Source of the DNA: a bacterium
GTDB taxonomy: Bacteria; Bacillota; Bacilli; Lactobacillales; Streptococcaceae
DNA length: 64,000 nt
Assembly: GCA_905221345.1 (NCBI GenBank)
Contig: CAJNCW010000005.1
Span: forward strand, 97,125-161,124
Reading direction: 5' to 3'
Of this stretch, positions 44,313 to 53,882 are shown in pieces. Positions within the stretch are counted from its first letter, which is position 1, and every line of letters starts with the position of its first letter. The notes beneath the pieces were generated by a model, which made no database searches, had not been told where the DNA came from, and saw nothing but the letters and a program-made list of their open reading frames with translations. Both the position numbers and the translations under genes were made by a program.

Positions 44313-45135
44313 ACTCCCAAAAGTCATCAAATACGGTGATTGGTAGGTGGCGTTTGTGTTGGCCCTTGTGCCACCAGTTTTCAATAGTCGCTTGGGCTTC
44401 TGGGCTAACTTGTTTGCCTTCTAGGTAGTCATCAATCTCTTCATAAGTGACTCCAAGGGCGACTTCATCAGCCAGCCCTGGTTTATCTTCTTCTAGGTCT
44501 GCTGTTGGGATTTTTTCATAAAGGGCTGGGTCTGCACCAAGTTCCTTCAAGAGTTGTTTCCCTTGGCGTTTATTGAGGCGGTAAAGAGGGAGAATGTCTG
44601 CACCACCGTCACCAAACTTAGTAAAAAAGCCTGTGATATTTTCCGCAGCATGGTCTGTTCCAATGACAGCTCCGCTATGGGCACCCGCAAGAGCATATTG
44701 GGCAATCATACGGCTACGCGCCTTGATATTTCCCTTGTTGAAGTCTGAAACAGTGCTTCCTGTCGCTTCTACTGCAGCTGCCATGGCATCAGCTGATTCC
44801 TTGATATTCACAACCAAGCTGACATCTGGCTGGATGAAAGCAAGAGCTTTTTGAGCATCTTCTTCATCAGCTTGCACTCCGTATGGCAAACGGACAGCGA
44901 TAAATTGGTAGCTGTCATCTCCAGTTTCTGCTCGCATTTCTTCCATCGCTAATTGCGCCAAGCGCCCTGCCAAGGTTGAGTCTTGTCCTCCAGAAATCCC
45001 TAGTACAAAGGTTTTAAGGAAGGGATGTTTCTTCAAGTATCTTTTTAAGAAGTCAATTGAACGACGGATTTCTTCCTGGGCATCAATCACTGGTTTGACG
45101 CCCAGTTGCTGGATAATGGTCTCTTGCAAACTCAT
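44311..45135 (-). CDS. nadE: NH3-dependent NAD+ synthetase
   Basis: A 274-aa amidating enzyme (nicotinate adenine dinucleotide to NAD). The PP-loop [14 protein letters not shown] near residue 49, [21 protein letters not shown] near 160 and the [21 protein letters not shown] region near 208 are family marks. There is no glutaminase domain, so it uses ammonia. Its ATG overlaps the pncB stop by four bases (ATGA), so the salvage pair is translationally coupled. Confidence 0.97.
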   Translation of the reverse strand: MSLQETIIQQLGVKPVIDAQEEIRRSIDFLKRYLKKHPFLKTFVLGISGGQDSTLAGRLAQLAMEEMRAETGDDSYQFIAVRLPYGVQADEEDAQKALAFIQPDVSLVVNIKESADAMAAAVEATGSTVSDFNKGNIKARSRMIAQYALAGAHSGAVIGTDHAAENITGFFTKFGDGGADILPLYRLNKRQGKQLLKELGADPALYEKIPTADLEEDKPGLADEVALGVTYEEIDDYLEGKQVSPEAQATIENWWHKGQHKRHLPITVFDDFWE

Positions 45136-46592
45136 TCTTCTTCTCCTTCACCAAGGGCTTCTTTGCGCATCTTGTCAATCAAGTCCATTTTGTCCTGCCA
45201 AATATCACGCGCCAAATCTACTGGGTAATGTTGCGGATTGAGCACGCGCTTGTATTCATCCCATAGCTTGTCGAATTCCTTACGGGCATAATCCTGAATA
45301 TCAGTCAAGCTAGGCAACTTGTAAATCAATTTTCCTTCTTTGAAAATATCCACCAAGAGAGGAACGGCATCAAAATTACGAACGGTCTTTTTGATGTAGG
45401 TATAAGTTGGATGGAACATCTTGATTTCTGTCATGTCACTCACATCCACACCATCATAAGTGATGTAGTCGCCTTCTGACTTGCCTTTTTCACGACTGGT
45501 AATGCGCCATACCTGCTTCTTACCTGGGGTCGACACTTTTTCCGCATTATTAGACAGTTTGATGGTATTGCGCATCTGACCATTCTCATCTTCGATAGCC
45601 ACAATCTTATAAACTGCCCCAAGAGCTGGTTGATCATAAGCTGTAATCAGCTTGGTTCCCACACCCCAGACATCAATCTTGGCCTTTTGCATCTTGAGGT
45701 TAAGGATAGTATTTTCATCTAGGTCATTTGAAGCATAAATCTTAGCCTCTGTAAATCCAGCCTCGTCCAGTTGCTGACGGACTTTCTTAGAAATGTAGGC
45801 AATATCCCCAGAGTCAATACGAACGCCTTTAAAATTGATTTTATCACCCAGCTCACGCGCCACCTGAATGGCAGCTGGCACACCGATACGAAGCGTATCA
45901 TAAGTATCTACTAGAAAGACACAGTCACGATGGGTTGATGCATAAGCCTTGAAGGCTTCATAGTCGTTTCCATAAACCTGTACCAAGGCATGGGCATGAG
46001 TCCCCAATACTGGAATACCAAAGAGCTTCCCTGCTCGCACGTTGCTGGTTCCGTTGGCTCCACCAATCACGGCTGCGCGTGTTCCCCAAATAGCTGCATC
46101 CATTTCTTGCGCACGACGTGTCCCGAACTCCATCAGGGGTTCATCCTCAATGACCGAACGAATACGTGCTGCCTTAGTCGCTATCAAGGTTTGAAAGTTA
46201 ACGATGTTTAAGAGAGCCGTTTCGACTAATTGACATTGGGCAAGAGGACCTTCCACCTGCACAATCGGTTCATTGGCAAAGACCAAGTCCCCTTCTTGGG
46301 CAGAACGGACTGTCAACTCCAACTTGAGATTTCGTAGGTAATCCAAGAATTCTCCATGATACCCAAGCGTCTCCAAGTAGGCAATATCGCTATCTGAAAA
46401 GCGTAAGTCTTTAAGATAATGTACAATCCTTTCCAAACCAGCAAAAACAGCATAGCCGTTATTAAACGGTTGCTGGCGGAAATAAACTTCAAAGACCGCC
46501 TTTTTATTGTGAATCCCTTGGTCAAAGTAAACTTGCATCATGTTAATCTGGTACAAGTCCGTGTGCAATGTCAAACTATCATCTGGATACAT
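45132..46592 (-). CDS. pncB: Nicotinate phosphoribosyltransferase
   Basis: A 486-aa enzyme that makes nicotinate mononucleotide from nicotinate, PRPP and ATP, feeding NadE via Nad[16 protein letters not shown] near residue 8, EFGTRRAQ near 157, [12 protein letters not shown] near 195 (the site of the His phosphorylated in the family) and [14 protein letters not shown] near 250 identify it. ATG 46592 ([12 protein letters not shown]) has AAGGA upstream; an in-frame ATG at 46679 would add 29 residues of low-complexity leader. Confidence 0.96.
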   Translation of the reverse strand: MYPDDSLTLHTDLYQINMMQVYFDQGIHNKKAVFEVYFRQQPFNNGYAVFAGLERIVHYLKDLRFSDSDIAYLETLGYHGEFLDYLRNLKLELTVRSAQEGDLVFANEPIVQVEGPLAQCQLVETALLNIVNFQTLIATKAARIRSVIEDEPLMEFGTRRAQEMDAAIWGTRAAVIGGANGTSNVRAGKLFGIPVLGTHAHALVQVYGNDYEAFKAYASTHRDCVFLVDTYDTLRIGVPAAIQVARELGDKINFKGVRIDSGDIAYISKKVRQQLDEAGFTEAKIYASNDLDENTILNLKMQKAKIDVWGVGTKLITAYDQPALGAVYKIVAIEDENGQMRNTIKLSNNAEKVSTPGKKQVWRITSREKGKSEGDYITYDGVDVSDMTEIKMFHPTYTYIKKTVRNFDAVPLLVDIFKEGKLIYKLPSLTDIQDYARKEFDKLWDEYKRVLNPQHYPVDLARDIWQDKMDLIDKMRKEALGEGEEE

Positions 46593-46708
46593 CTGTTTTC
46601 CTTCTTCCTTCTTTACAAAGGTATGAACGTATTCTACCACTTTCACACCTTCCGATAAATTAGTACTATTATAACACATTTTACCGAGATTGATAAAAAG
46701 ATAACAAG

Positions 46709-47197
46709 CTATTCTCCATTCTCCAGTTCATCCATATCTTGCTCAAACTTTTTTTGAGCCCATTCTCCATAACTTTTAAGCCCAAGATTGCCGATAAAAA
46801 CCCAAGGAAGGTAAATCAGATAAGTAATAACCCAAGCAGACAAATATTTAACGTTCAGAGGATTGTGCTGATAAATTTCGATATTGAATTGATAATTCTG
46901 CAACATCAAAAGAGTCGTAATAGCGAGAGTTACCAGCAAACACCCTATAATTGTAAAATGAAAACGACTATAGTAGGTCACTCCAAGTCGTCGTGCACGA
47001 TTGAAAAAGAAGAAAATTCCTAAAAGAAGGGTAACCAGAAGAATATTAGGATTAAAAAGAGCAGGTGCTAATACAGCTACCAAATAACTTAGCAGAATGA
47101 GTCCGATAAACACATGAAAAGACTCTGTCCCAGCTTTGTTGATCAGTTGCCCTTCTCTTTCGTCTAATAATTGGTAATAAAAAAATCTATTTTTCAT
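46709..47197 (-). CDS. Membrane protein of an XRE-linked cassette (DUF3278-like)
   Basis: A 162-aa protein with four hydrophobic segments, starting MKNRFFYYQLLDEREGQLI. It resembles small streptococcal membrane proteins (DUF3278/DUF6773-like) encoded beside XRE regulators; the function is unknown. Its ATG lies inside the last codons of the upstream gene (11-bp overlap), within a 27-bp sequence also present at the previous junction. The C-terminus is acidic (EQDMDELENGE). Confidence 0.7.
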   Translation of the reverse strand: MKNRFFYYQLLDEREGQLINKAGTESFHVFIGLILLSYLVAVLAPALFNPNILLVTLLLGIFFFFNRARRLGVTYYSRFHFTIIGCLLVTLAITTLLMLQNYQFNIEIYQHNPLNVKYLSAWVITYLIYLPWVFIGNLGLKSYGEWAQKKFEQDMDELENGE

Positions 47198-47660
47198 CTT
47201 CTTCCTCCCAAACTTGCTGATTTCTGCGATTCAAGTATAGGATAACTCTATCCATAGAATAACTCCCAACGAGATAGATGATAACTGCTAGAACCACTTT
47301 TAGGGAGTACTTCCAAGTCAATAGATTGACTAGTTCCTCGCGATTGCCTACGATATCAATCAATAAAACCACTATAGAAAATCCCAAAGCAGATAAAATT
47401 CTTTCTTTTCCAGTATTCTCAACAATATCTCGAATGTCAATTCCAACATACATGCGGCGAATAATGGCATACAAACCAACTCCGAACAATAAAAGTAATT
47501 CTGGCAAATAGGACAGAAGTGTTAAATTGAAAATATAAACTTTGGCAAAAATTTCCAGTGCCAAAAATAGGCACATTCCCAAAAGAATTTCTCCTGAAAT
47601 CTTTCCATCCAATTTTTCCGTACGTTCATCTTTGATCACAAGTTTTTTTCTATTTTTCAT
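47187..47660 (-). CDS. Membrane protein of an XRE-linked cassette (DUF6773-like)
   Basis: A 157-aa protein with four hydrophobic segments. It begins MKNRKKLVIKDERTEKL and ends VWEEEDEK, the same ending as the upstream XRE protein. It overlaps both neighbours by 11 bp, with GGAGG and the ATG embedded in the EEEDEK codons. The shared MKNR start, the DER motif and the joined architecture suggest it and the next gene arose by tandem duplication. Function unknown; possible roles as a partner of the regulator or in a toxin/immunity-like setting are speculation. Confidence 0.7.
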   Translation of the reverse strand: MKNRKKLVIKDERTEKLDGKISGEILLGMCLFLALEIFAKVYIFNLTLLSYLPELLLLFGVGLYAIIRRMYVGIDIRDIVENTGKERILSALGFSIVVLLIDIVGNREELVNLLTWKYSLKVVLAVIIYLVGSYSMDRVILYLNRRNQQVWEEEDEK

Positions 47661-47859
47661 CTTCTTCCTCCCAAAATAATTGATCTAAAGTTTTGCCTAA
47701 GCATCTGCAAATGGACTGACAGAGCGAAAGACTAGGATTGTATTTCCCAGCTTCAATCAGACCTATAGTCTGCCTAGTAACACCTACAGCCTCTGCCAAA
47801 TCGCCTTGTGTTAAATCAAGCTCCACCCGAGCTAATTTTAATTTTAAATTTTTAGCCAC
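47650..47859 (-). CDS. Small XRE-family regulator
   Basis: A 69-aa protein that is essentially one Cro/CI-type helix-turn-helix (LTQGDLAEAVGVTRQTIGLIEAGKYNPSLSLCQSI, quoted in two parts: residues ~16-33 and ~34-50). It has the YozG-like size and ends LFWEEEDEK. It leads the three-gene cassette and probably represses it. A GGAGGA ribosome-binding site precedes the start, and TATATGGTATAATG-like sequence near 47908-47921 may be the promoter. Confidence 0.85.
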   Translation of the reverse strand: MAKNLKLKLARVELDLTQGDLAEAVGVTRQTIGLIEAGKYNPSLSLCQSICRCLGKTLDQLFWEEEDEK

Positions 47860-48006
47860 AAGCGTCCTCCTTCAAAATTTTAAAAAGTTGCGCTTCTTTT
47901 AAAAACATTATACCATATATCTAACTTAATGCAATATATAAATGTCATTTTGTAAGATCTTATTAACAAAAAACTCTCTACCACAAAAAGATAGAGAGTG
48001 TTACCT

Positions 48007-48603
48007 TTAAATATAGGATTTCAAAATATCAACGACATCACTTCTTTTCTTGACCTGATAGCCCTTGATGCCCAATTTTTCAGCTGCGCTTGTATTGTCC
48101 TCAATATCGTCTAGAAAGACACAATTTGCGGGATCTAGCTGGTATTTGTCAAGAATCTCCTTAAACATTGTCAAATCAGGCTTTATAGCTTTTATATCGC
48201 AGGATAGGACAAAACCATCTAAAAGTTCTTTTAAGGGAGATAATTGCTCTTCCAGCAAGTCATAAAATACCTTTGAGGTATTGGACAAGACAAAGATACG
48301 ATGCCCCCTTTTCTTTAGTTCTGACAAGACAGGAAATACTTCCGTGAAAATATCGATATAACTAGGCCAGTTCCAAATAACCTCCTCGACCTTCTTTTGA
48401 TAGGTACTTCCAATCATGGACACAACTTCAAGTACTAATTCTTCTCTCGTCATAGTCCCAAGATCTAATCTTTCCCAAAGCCCCGACTGAAAGATGACCT
48501 TATCTAAAATCAGATAATCCTTCTTCGTATCCGAAACGCCTTGTAAAATCTTATCCTTGTTCCATTCTAATAAGACGTTGCCCATATCTAGTATTATGTC
48601 CAT
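48007..48603 (-). CDS. HAD-superfamily hydrolase (YihX-like)
   Basis: A 198-aa cytoplasmic phosphatase of HAD subclass IA. Motif I is LDMGNVLLEW (residues 5-14), where the usual second Asp is Gly, as in the YihX glucose-1-phosphatase group. Motif II is VLSNTS near 104, the motif III Lys is in DIKAIKPD near 142 and motif IV is FLDDIEDN near 168. The substrate is unknown. It is isolated between the XRE cassette and a GNAT gene. Confidence 0.82.
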   Translation of the reverse strand: MDIILDMGNVLLEWNKDKILQGVSDTKKDYLILDKVIFQSGLWERLDLGTMTREELVLEVVSMIGSTYQKKVEEVIWNWPSYIDIFTEVFPVLSELKKRGHRIFVLSNTSKVFYDLLEEQLSPLKELLDGFVLSCDIKAIKPDLTMFKEILDKYQLDPANCVFLDDIEDNTSAAEKLGIKGYQVKKRSDVVDILKSYI

Positions 48604-48662
48604 TAGCCCACCTCCTTGGTTATGTGAAGAATTACTCTCTATTATATTTCTCCATTTTCACC

Positions 48663-49073
48663 TTACAAATCTTTTTGGTAATAGTATCTTTGCCCTGTGT
48701 AGGGATAGTCTTGCAAGGTAAAGATCTCCTTGTAGCCATGCCTTTTATAAAAATCTGGCGCTTGAAACTGGTAAGTATTCACAAAAGCAAAAAGACAGTT
48801 TCGATTCTTAGCTTCATTTTCTGCTCGTTGCAATAGTTTTGAACCGATTCCCTGTCCTCGCAATTCCTCTTTCACAAACAAATACTCGATTTCTAACCAA
48901 TTTCCAAAAGTCTCTGCTACCAAGCCCGCCAAGAGATTGCCCTTTTCGTCTTCGACATAAAAATTCAGTGGCTCGCTTTCAGCCTCTTCTCTTTTGGAGC
49001 GATTATAAGCACGAATCAAATTCCCTATTTCTTGCGCTTTATGAGATTCCTTATTTTCCAATCTAACGTACAT
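48663..49073 (-). CDS. GNAT acetyltransferase
   Basis: A 136-aa single-domain acetyltransferase. LEIEYLFVKEELRGQGIGSKLLQRAE near residue 68 (quoted in part: ELRGQGIGSKLL) is the acetyl-CoA loop, and NTYQFQAPDFYKRHGYKEI near 97 is the typical end of the fold. The target is unknown. A GGAGG ribosome-binding site precedes ATG 49073. Confidence 0.87.
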   Translation of the reverse strand: MYVRLENKESHKAQEIGNLIRAYNRSKREEAESEPLNFYVEDEKGNLLAGLVAETFGNWLEIEYLFVKEELRGQGIGSKLLQRAENEAKNRNCLFAFVNTYQFQAPDFYKRHGYKEIFTLQDYPYTGQRYYYQKDL

Positions 49074-49172
49074 CCAAACCTCCTTCGAACTGTTACAGCT
49101 TGATTATAATCCTATTTCAATAGACTGTCAAACTAAAAAGAACCCACCAAGCAGAGTTGATGAGTTCATGAT

Positions 49173-50537
49173 TTATTTTCTAAATTTCCACTGGCTATAA
49201 ATTCCGAAACCGATAATCCAGATAGCAGAACCAACTGCCCCCATGAAGGTAGACTCTTGTAAAAAGAGGGTTACAAAGACAAAGATAAAGAAGAGCATGG
49301 TTAAAGGATTTAAGAAACGATACTGAGGCATGAGGTAGCCATCCGCCATGAAGTCTTGTGACTTGCGGTATTTGAGATGAGCCACCATGATCAAGATATA
49401 AATCGCGATGTAAACACCTGATGAGGACGCCGTAATCAAAGCAAAAGCATCTGAAACGCCTGGCAAAACGTTGATAAAGGCCGCTAGAGCAATTAAAATT
49501 GCTGAAGCAATGATGGCATTTTGTGGAACATTATGGCGAGAAAGAGTATCTGCCTTTATTGCTTTTAAGAATCGATTGGGCGAATCATGGGCAATCTGGT
49601 AGAGGTGTCGCCCTGTTGAATAGAGGGTTGAATTAAGAGCAGATGCTGCCGACGTCAAAACGACGAAGTTAATCAGAGCTGCCGCCCACTTGATACCTGC
49701 CAGTTCAAAGACAGTTACAAATGGTGAATCTGAAGAAGCAAGTTCTCTCCAGGGAATGATGGACATAATGGCCAATAGAGCTCCACCATAGAAGAAGACG
49801 ATTCGGAGAGGAATTTCCTTAACTGCTTTTGGCAAAACCTGACGAGGATTCTTTGTTTCAGAAGTTGTCACCCCGATAAACTCAATCATCAGATAGGCAA
49901 AAAATACCATTTGAAAGGCCATGACAAAGTTCATAACACCGTTTGGAAAAAGAGAGAACTGATCGCTGATATTTGCCAAACTCGCAGCACCATGCGGTGT
50001 CTCAAATCCTGTCAAAACCATAAAGACCCCTGTTGCAATCATAGCTAAAATAGCCACAATTTTAACCATAGCAAACCAAAACTCGACTTCCCCAAAGAGC
50101 TTAACCGCAATCAGATTGACCAAGGCCAAAAGCGTTAAAAAGACAATCTGAATCAGCCAACTAGGCCAGCTAGGAAACCAAAACTGAACATAATGCGAGA
50201 TCGCAGTAATTTCTGCCATACCGATAAAGACGACAGACAACCAATAAGACCAAACTGAGAAATAACCCCAACCTTTCCCCAAATGACGGGTGATAAAGTT
50301 GATAAAAGTATGTTGTTCTGGATCCTGATACAGCATCTCCCCAACAGCCCTCATCATCAAAAACATAAAGGCTCCTGTAATCATGTAAATCAGGATGATA
50401 GAAGGCCCAGTAAGGCTGATAGAACGACCGGCACCTAGGAAAAGACCTGTTCCGATTGTTCCCGCAATAGCCATCACCTGAACATGGCGATTAGTTAATC
50501 CACGATCCATCTTATTTTTTTTCTTATTTTCACTCAT
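49173..50537 (-). CDS. Amino-acid permease (APC superfamily, AAT family)
   Basis: A 454-aa, twelve-span membrane transporter. The AAT signature is clear: HVQVMAIAGTIGTGLFLGAG near residue 20, GPSIILIYMITGAFMFLMMRAVGEML near 44 and MIEFIGVTTSETKNPRQVLP near 220. Relatives take up alanine, serine, arginine or aromatic amino acids by proton symport; the specificity is unclear here. ATG 50537 (MSENKKKNKMDRG) has TAGGAG upstream, so it is preferred to TTG 50558. Confidence 0.9.
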   Translation of the reverse strand: MSENKKKNKMDRGLTNRHVQVMAIAGTIGTGLFLGAGRSISLTGPSIILIYMITGAFMFLMMRAVGEMLYQDPEQHTFINFITRHLGKGWGYFSVWSYWLSVVFIGMAEITAISHYVQFWFPSWPSWLIQIVFLTLLALVNLIAVKLFGEVEFWFAMVKIVAILAMIATGVFMVLTGFETPHGAASLANISDQFSLFPNGVMNFVMAFQMVFFAYLMIEFIGVTTSETKNPRQVLPKAVKEIPLRIVFFYGGALLAIMSIIPWRELASSDSPFVTVFELAGIKWAAALINFVVLTSAASALNSTLYSTGRHLYQIAHDSPNRFLKAIKADTLSRHNVPQNAIIASAILIALAAFINVLPGVSDAFALITASSSGVYIAIYILIMVAHLKYRKSQDFMADGYLMPQYRFLNPLTMLFFIFVFVTLFLQESTFMGAVGSAIWIIGFGIYSQWKFRK

Positions 50538-50564
50538 ATAGTCTCCTATTTTATTCAAAAAACC

Positions 50565-50606
50565 AAAAAGGAGTTGAGCAAGGCAAAGCCTCTACTACTC
50601 CTTTTT
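50565..50606 (-). terminator. greA terminator
   Basis: AAAAAGGAGT (50565-50574) pairs with ACTCCTTTTT (50597-50606) across a 22-base loop, downstream of the greA stop codon. Confidence 0.65.
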
Positions 50607-50614
50607 CATTCTAT

Positions 50615-51097
50615 TTAGGCTGTTTTCTCAACCTTTAAGATTTTGACATCATAGCTACCAACTGGTGTTTCAATCGTTGCAGTATCACCAGTCTTCTTGC
50701 CAATCAAAGCACGGCCAATCGGACTTTCATTTGAAACCTTACCAGCAAAAGCATCTGCACCTGCGGAACCGACGATGATGTAGACCTCTTCTTCGTCTTC
50801 ACCAACTTCTTGGATTGTTACTGTCTTACCGATAGCTACCTCATCTTGGGCAACTGCATCGCTATTAACGATTTCAGCATAGCGAATTTTAGTTTCTAGA
50901 CTTGAAATTTGTCCTTCAACAAAAGCTTGCTCATCCTTGGCTGCTTCGTACTCGCTGTTCTCTGAAAGGTCTCCATATGAACGAGCAATTTTGATACGTT
51001 CTACCACTTCAGGACGACGAACGAGTTTCAACTCCTCTAATTCTTTTTCTAGTTTTTCCTTTTCTTCAAGGGTCATTGGGTAAGTTTTTTCTGCCAT
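50615..51097 (-). CDS. greA: Transcription elongation factor GreA
   Basis: A 160-aa factor that rescues backtracked RNA polymerase by stimulating transcript cleavage. The N-terminal coiled coil (residues ~10-75) contains the acidic tip [15 protein letters not shown] near 41 that reaches the active site. The C-terminal globular domain starts near 80. ATG 51097 ([16 protein letters not shown]) is the usual start. It lies downstream of mltG, which ends in its own terminator. Confidence 0.96.
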   Translation of the reverse strand: MAEKTYPMTLEEKEKLEKELEELKLVRRPEVVERIKIARSYGDLSENSEYEAAKDEQAFVEGQISSLETKIRYAEIVNSDAVAQDEVAIGKTVTIQEVGEDEEEVYIIVGSAGADAFAGKVSNESPIGRALIGKKTGDTATIETPVGSYDVKILKVEKTA

Positions 51098-51134
51098 TTT
51101 TCTCAACTTTCTTTTCTTAATTTGTTTTTAAAAC

Positions 51135-51162
51135 AAAATTATGTGGAAAACCACATAATTTT
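51135..51162 (-). terminator. mltG terminator
   Basis: AAAATTATGTGG/CCACATAATTTT (51135-51146 and 51151-51162, loop AAAA) is a perfect 12-bp stem overlapping the mltG stop codon. Confidence 0.85.
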
Positions 51163-52828
51163 AGTTTGAACTACTTGATTGGGTTAGTTTGCTATTGATG
51201 TGTTCTGCAACGTTTTGATCATGTTCTTCTTTGGTCGTTGCGAAGTACACTTTACCATCTTCGACATTGGCTACAAAGTATAAGTAGTCACTCTTTGTCT
51301 GATTTACACTTGCTTCGATGGCATCCAGACTTGGACTATCAACCGGTCCAGGCATGAGGCCAAGGTGTGTGTAAACATTGTATGGTGAATCAATCGTTGT
51401 ATCAATTCCAGCGTCATCCGCTAGACTAATCTTTTGACCAAGCTTGCCTTGAGCATACAGGATAGCGATGTTGCTCTGAAGTGGCATACCGAGGTTTAAG
51501 CGGTTATAGAAGACACCAGCAATCTTCTTGCGGTCTTCAGTTTTAGCCCCTTCTTTTTCGACAAGAGAAGCGATACTGAGCAATTCATTGACTGTCAGGT
51601 TCTTTTCTTTGATCGTAGCGTAATATGGTGACAAGGCCTTATCCATAGCAGCTAACATCTCATCAATCAAACTTTCAACTGTAGTGCTTTCTTTGATGGT
51701 ATAAGTTGCTGGGAAAAGGTAACCTTCTAGACGATAACGAACGCCACTGTCTTTTGTTGGGAGACTTCCAAGAAGGTTTGGATACTTGGCGACTAATTGT
51801 GAGATAAAGGTCTCATCTTGAGCTTTTGCCAAGAAAGCATCCGCAGTAAGCGGCTCTTTAAATTCACCTTGAAGTTGCCCTACTGTTTGAGCAATTTGCT
51901 CCAAAGTATAGCCTTCTGGAATTGTCAAGCTTGCAAGAGCTGGTTCTTGTCGTTCAGGAGTTCCACCTTTCTGCAATTCTTGGATCAATTCATCTGTACT
52001 CATGCTCTTCTTCAAGTTGTAATAACCTGATTTTAAGTCTGCGCCCTTATATTTAGCATAAAAGCTAAAGATAAGTCCATGTTTAACCAAACCAGATTTT
52101 TCCAAGGTGCTACCAATTTCTTGAATATTTGAACCTTCTGGAATTTGAACCGTCACGTAGTCCTTAGAGCTCGCATCAACAGGTTTCAAGGATTCTTGAA
52201 CATACCCATAACCAAAGAAGCCACCAATACCTCCAAGCACTAGGAGAACTAATAAAGTAAGCAAGCAACCTTTAGCTTTTGATTTCTTCTTTTTCTTAGC
52301 TGGCTTTGTTCCTTCACGACGACTGCGTAGTGGAGCATTCGCTAGATCATCAACTTGCTCAACTGGAGCAGGGACTACATTCTCCACAACAGGAGGGACT
52401 GATTCTTCTTTTTTGTCATCTGTTTTATAGGAAACAGCCACTTTAGTTGGAGTAGTGTTAAACTCTTTCTCTTCCTTTTTAGGCTCTACAGCATCAATCT
52501 TGGCTGGTGCAGGCTCTTCTAGTTTTGACTCTTCTGGTTCTGGTGCTGTCACTTCGCTTGATTCAAAACTTGGGCGTGGTGGCACACTTGGGGCATTTTT
52601 TAGGATTTCATCCACAGTTGACAGAGAATCTGCCATTAAATCTTCTGTGGCAAGATTTGATTCTTGTTCAGAAGGAGCGGGTGGAGTTACTTGAGAAGAT
52701 GGAGTTGGTGGCGTAGTTGGACTTTCATCCTCTTTTCCTCTTCTTTCTCTCTCTCTGACTCTCTCTAAATCGCGTAAAATCTGTTCTTTAAAGCTTAATG
52801 TTTCTTCTTCTCTTGATTTCTCGCTCAA
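51161..52828 (-). CDS. mltG: Endolytic murein transglycosylase MltG (TTG start)
   Basis: A 555-aa bitopic membrane enzyme that cuts nascent peptidoglycan strands during peripheral growth. Residues ~1-185 are a long acidic/Pro-rich cytoplasmic part, then a single span (CLLTLLVLLVLGGIGGFFGY) near 195-215. An extracellular LysM-like segment and the YceG catalytic domain follow; the likely catalytic Glu is in IASLVEKEGAKTEDRKKIAG near 423. The start is TTG 52828 (LSEKSREEETLSF), which has AAGGAGG upstream. ATG 52861 lies before the ribosome-binding site. Homologues begin at the same SEKSREEE. Confidence 0.92.
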   Translation of the reverse strand: MSEKSREEETLSFKEQILRDLERVRERERRGKEDESPTTPPTPSSQVTPPAPSEQESNLATEDLMADSLSTVDEILKNAPSVPPRPSFESSEVTAPEPEESKLEEPAPAKIDAVEPKKEEKEFNTTPTKVAVSYKTDDKKEESVPPVVENVVPAPVEQVDDLANAPLRSRREGTKPAKKKKKSKAKGCLLTLLVLLVLGGIGGFFGYGYVQESLKPVDASSKDYVTVQIPEGSNIQEIGSTLEKSGLVKHGLIFSFYAKYKGADLKSGYYNLKKSMSTDELIQELQKGGTPERQEPALASLTIPEGYTLEQIAQTVGQLQGEFKEPLTADAFLAKAQDETFISQLVAKYPNLLGSLPTKDSGVRYRLEGYLFPATYTIKESTTVESLIDEMLAAMDKALSPYYATIKEKNLTVNELLSIASLVEKEGAKTEDRKKIAGVFYNRLNLGMPLQSNIAILYAQGKLGQKISLADDAGIDTTIDSPYNVYTHLGLMPGPVDSPSLDAIEASVNQTKSDYLYFVANVEDGKVYFATTKEEHDQNVAEHINSKLTQSSSSN

Positions 52829-52923
52829 AAGCTTTACCTCCTTGTTGGCAATCCATAACATTATATCTCAAAAGTCGCAGAAAAGCAACAAAAGATACCT
52901 TTCCTCGACTATATTTCTCGTTT

Positions 52924-53412
52924 TTAAGGCTTCCAGACCATGTCATACCATGTCTCACCTGCATAGGTAGATTGGGATAGTCCTTCATTAACAAAACCAT
53001 GTTTCTCATAGTAGCCCAAAAGATAGTCATGACAAGTCAGGTTAATGCCTTCTCTTTCGTGTTCCAAAGCGACTTCTTTTAGAGCTGTCAGTAGTTTTTT
53101 CCCCACTCCCAAAGCTTGCGCTTCCTTAGCTATGGAGAGACAGGTCACAGAAATATAACCTCCAGGTTGATGGCTATAGTCTTTTATTTTTTCTGTAAAA
53201 GACTGATCATGTAGATGGCGGTGCGGAACGACTGGACCTTCGATATAACCAAGAATACGCCCCTCTTTTTCAGCTACCAGAAAACTGGTCTGAATTTCCC
53301 GCAAATGGGCCTCAAAGACCGAACGAGGAATGGCTTCCTCAAGGGAGAAATTCTCCAGCTCTATCTCTAAAATCCGATCTAAATCCGAAAATCTTGCTTG
53401 TCTGATTTTCAT
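52924..53412 (-). CDS. GNAT acetyltransferase, second of a tandem pair
   Basis: A 162-aa cytoplasmic acetyltransferase. The acetyl-CoA loop is AKEAQALGVGKKLLTAL near residue 97, and YYEKHGFVNEGLSQSTYAG near 137 resembles the arylalkylamine/phosphinothricin type. It starts within the end of the upstream GNAT gene (ATGA overlap, 53409-53412). Both proteins begin with I-RQA-x(4)-L-x-x-I/ILxIE, so they are probably duplicates. The target is unknown. Confidence 0.88.
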   Translation of the reverse strand: MKIRQARFSDLDRILEIELENFSLEEAIPRSVFEAHLREIQTSFLVAEKEGRILGYIEGPVVPHRHLHDQSFTEKIKDYSHQPGGYISVTCLSIAKEAQALGVGKKLLTALKEVALEHEREGINLTCHDYLLGYYEKHGFVNEGLSQSTYAGETWYDMVWKP

Positions 53413-53873
53413 ATTTCCTCCTGATAAAAAGGATTAGTCCAAGTCAGATACCAACAAGAACCACTGCCATAATGACTCTCTGTCACTTCTTCAACAAAGC
53501 CATTCATTTCAAAATATGATAGTAGTTCATCAGGACTCTGCAAAAGAATACCTTGATAATCTAGTTCGACTGTCACCTGTTTCAAGGCTGCAAGAAGAAG
53601 AGTTCCCAGCCCTTGTCCCCAATGATTCGGATGAATAGTCAATGATTTTATTTCTATCCATTTGGGATAAAGAGACTGAGCTTCTCCTAAAACATAGCCT
53701 AGGAGCTGATTTTCATCCCCAGCTACAAGAAAGGTACCCGCAGTCTTGCGGATACTCTCTTCTAAGGATTGGCGGCTAAGTGCCTCTTCTAACGAAAGAG
53801 TAGCTTCTTCAATCGCCAATATTTCTTCTAAATCTAATAGGGTGGCTTGCCTTATAGTGATTGGAATTTCCAT
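53409..53873 (-). CDS. GNAT acetyltransferase, first of a tandem pair
   Basis: A 154-aa acetyltransferase whose cofactor loop is HPNHWGQGLGTLLLAALKQV near residue 79. It follows murC's stop by 9 bp and is probably co-transcribed with murC and the downstream GNAT. It is more diverged from the common GNAT pattern than its partner. Function unknown. Confidence 0.85.
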   Translation of the reverse strand: MEIPITIRQATLLDLEEILAIEEATLSLEEALSRQSLEESIRKTAGTFLVAGDENQLLGYVLGEAQSLYPKWIEIKSLTIHPNHWGQGLGTLLLAALKQVTVELDYQGILLQSPDELLSYFEMNGFVEEVTESHYGSGSCWYLTWTNPFYQEEI

Positions 53874-53882
53874 CTGTTTTCC

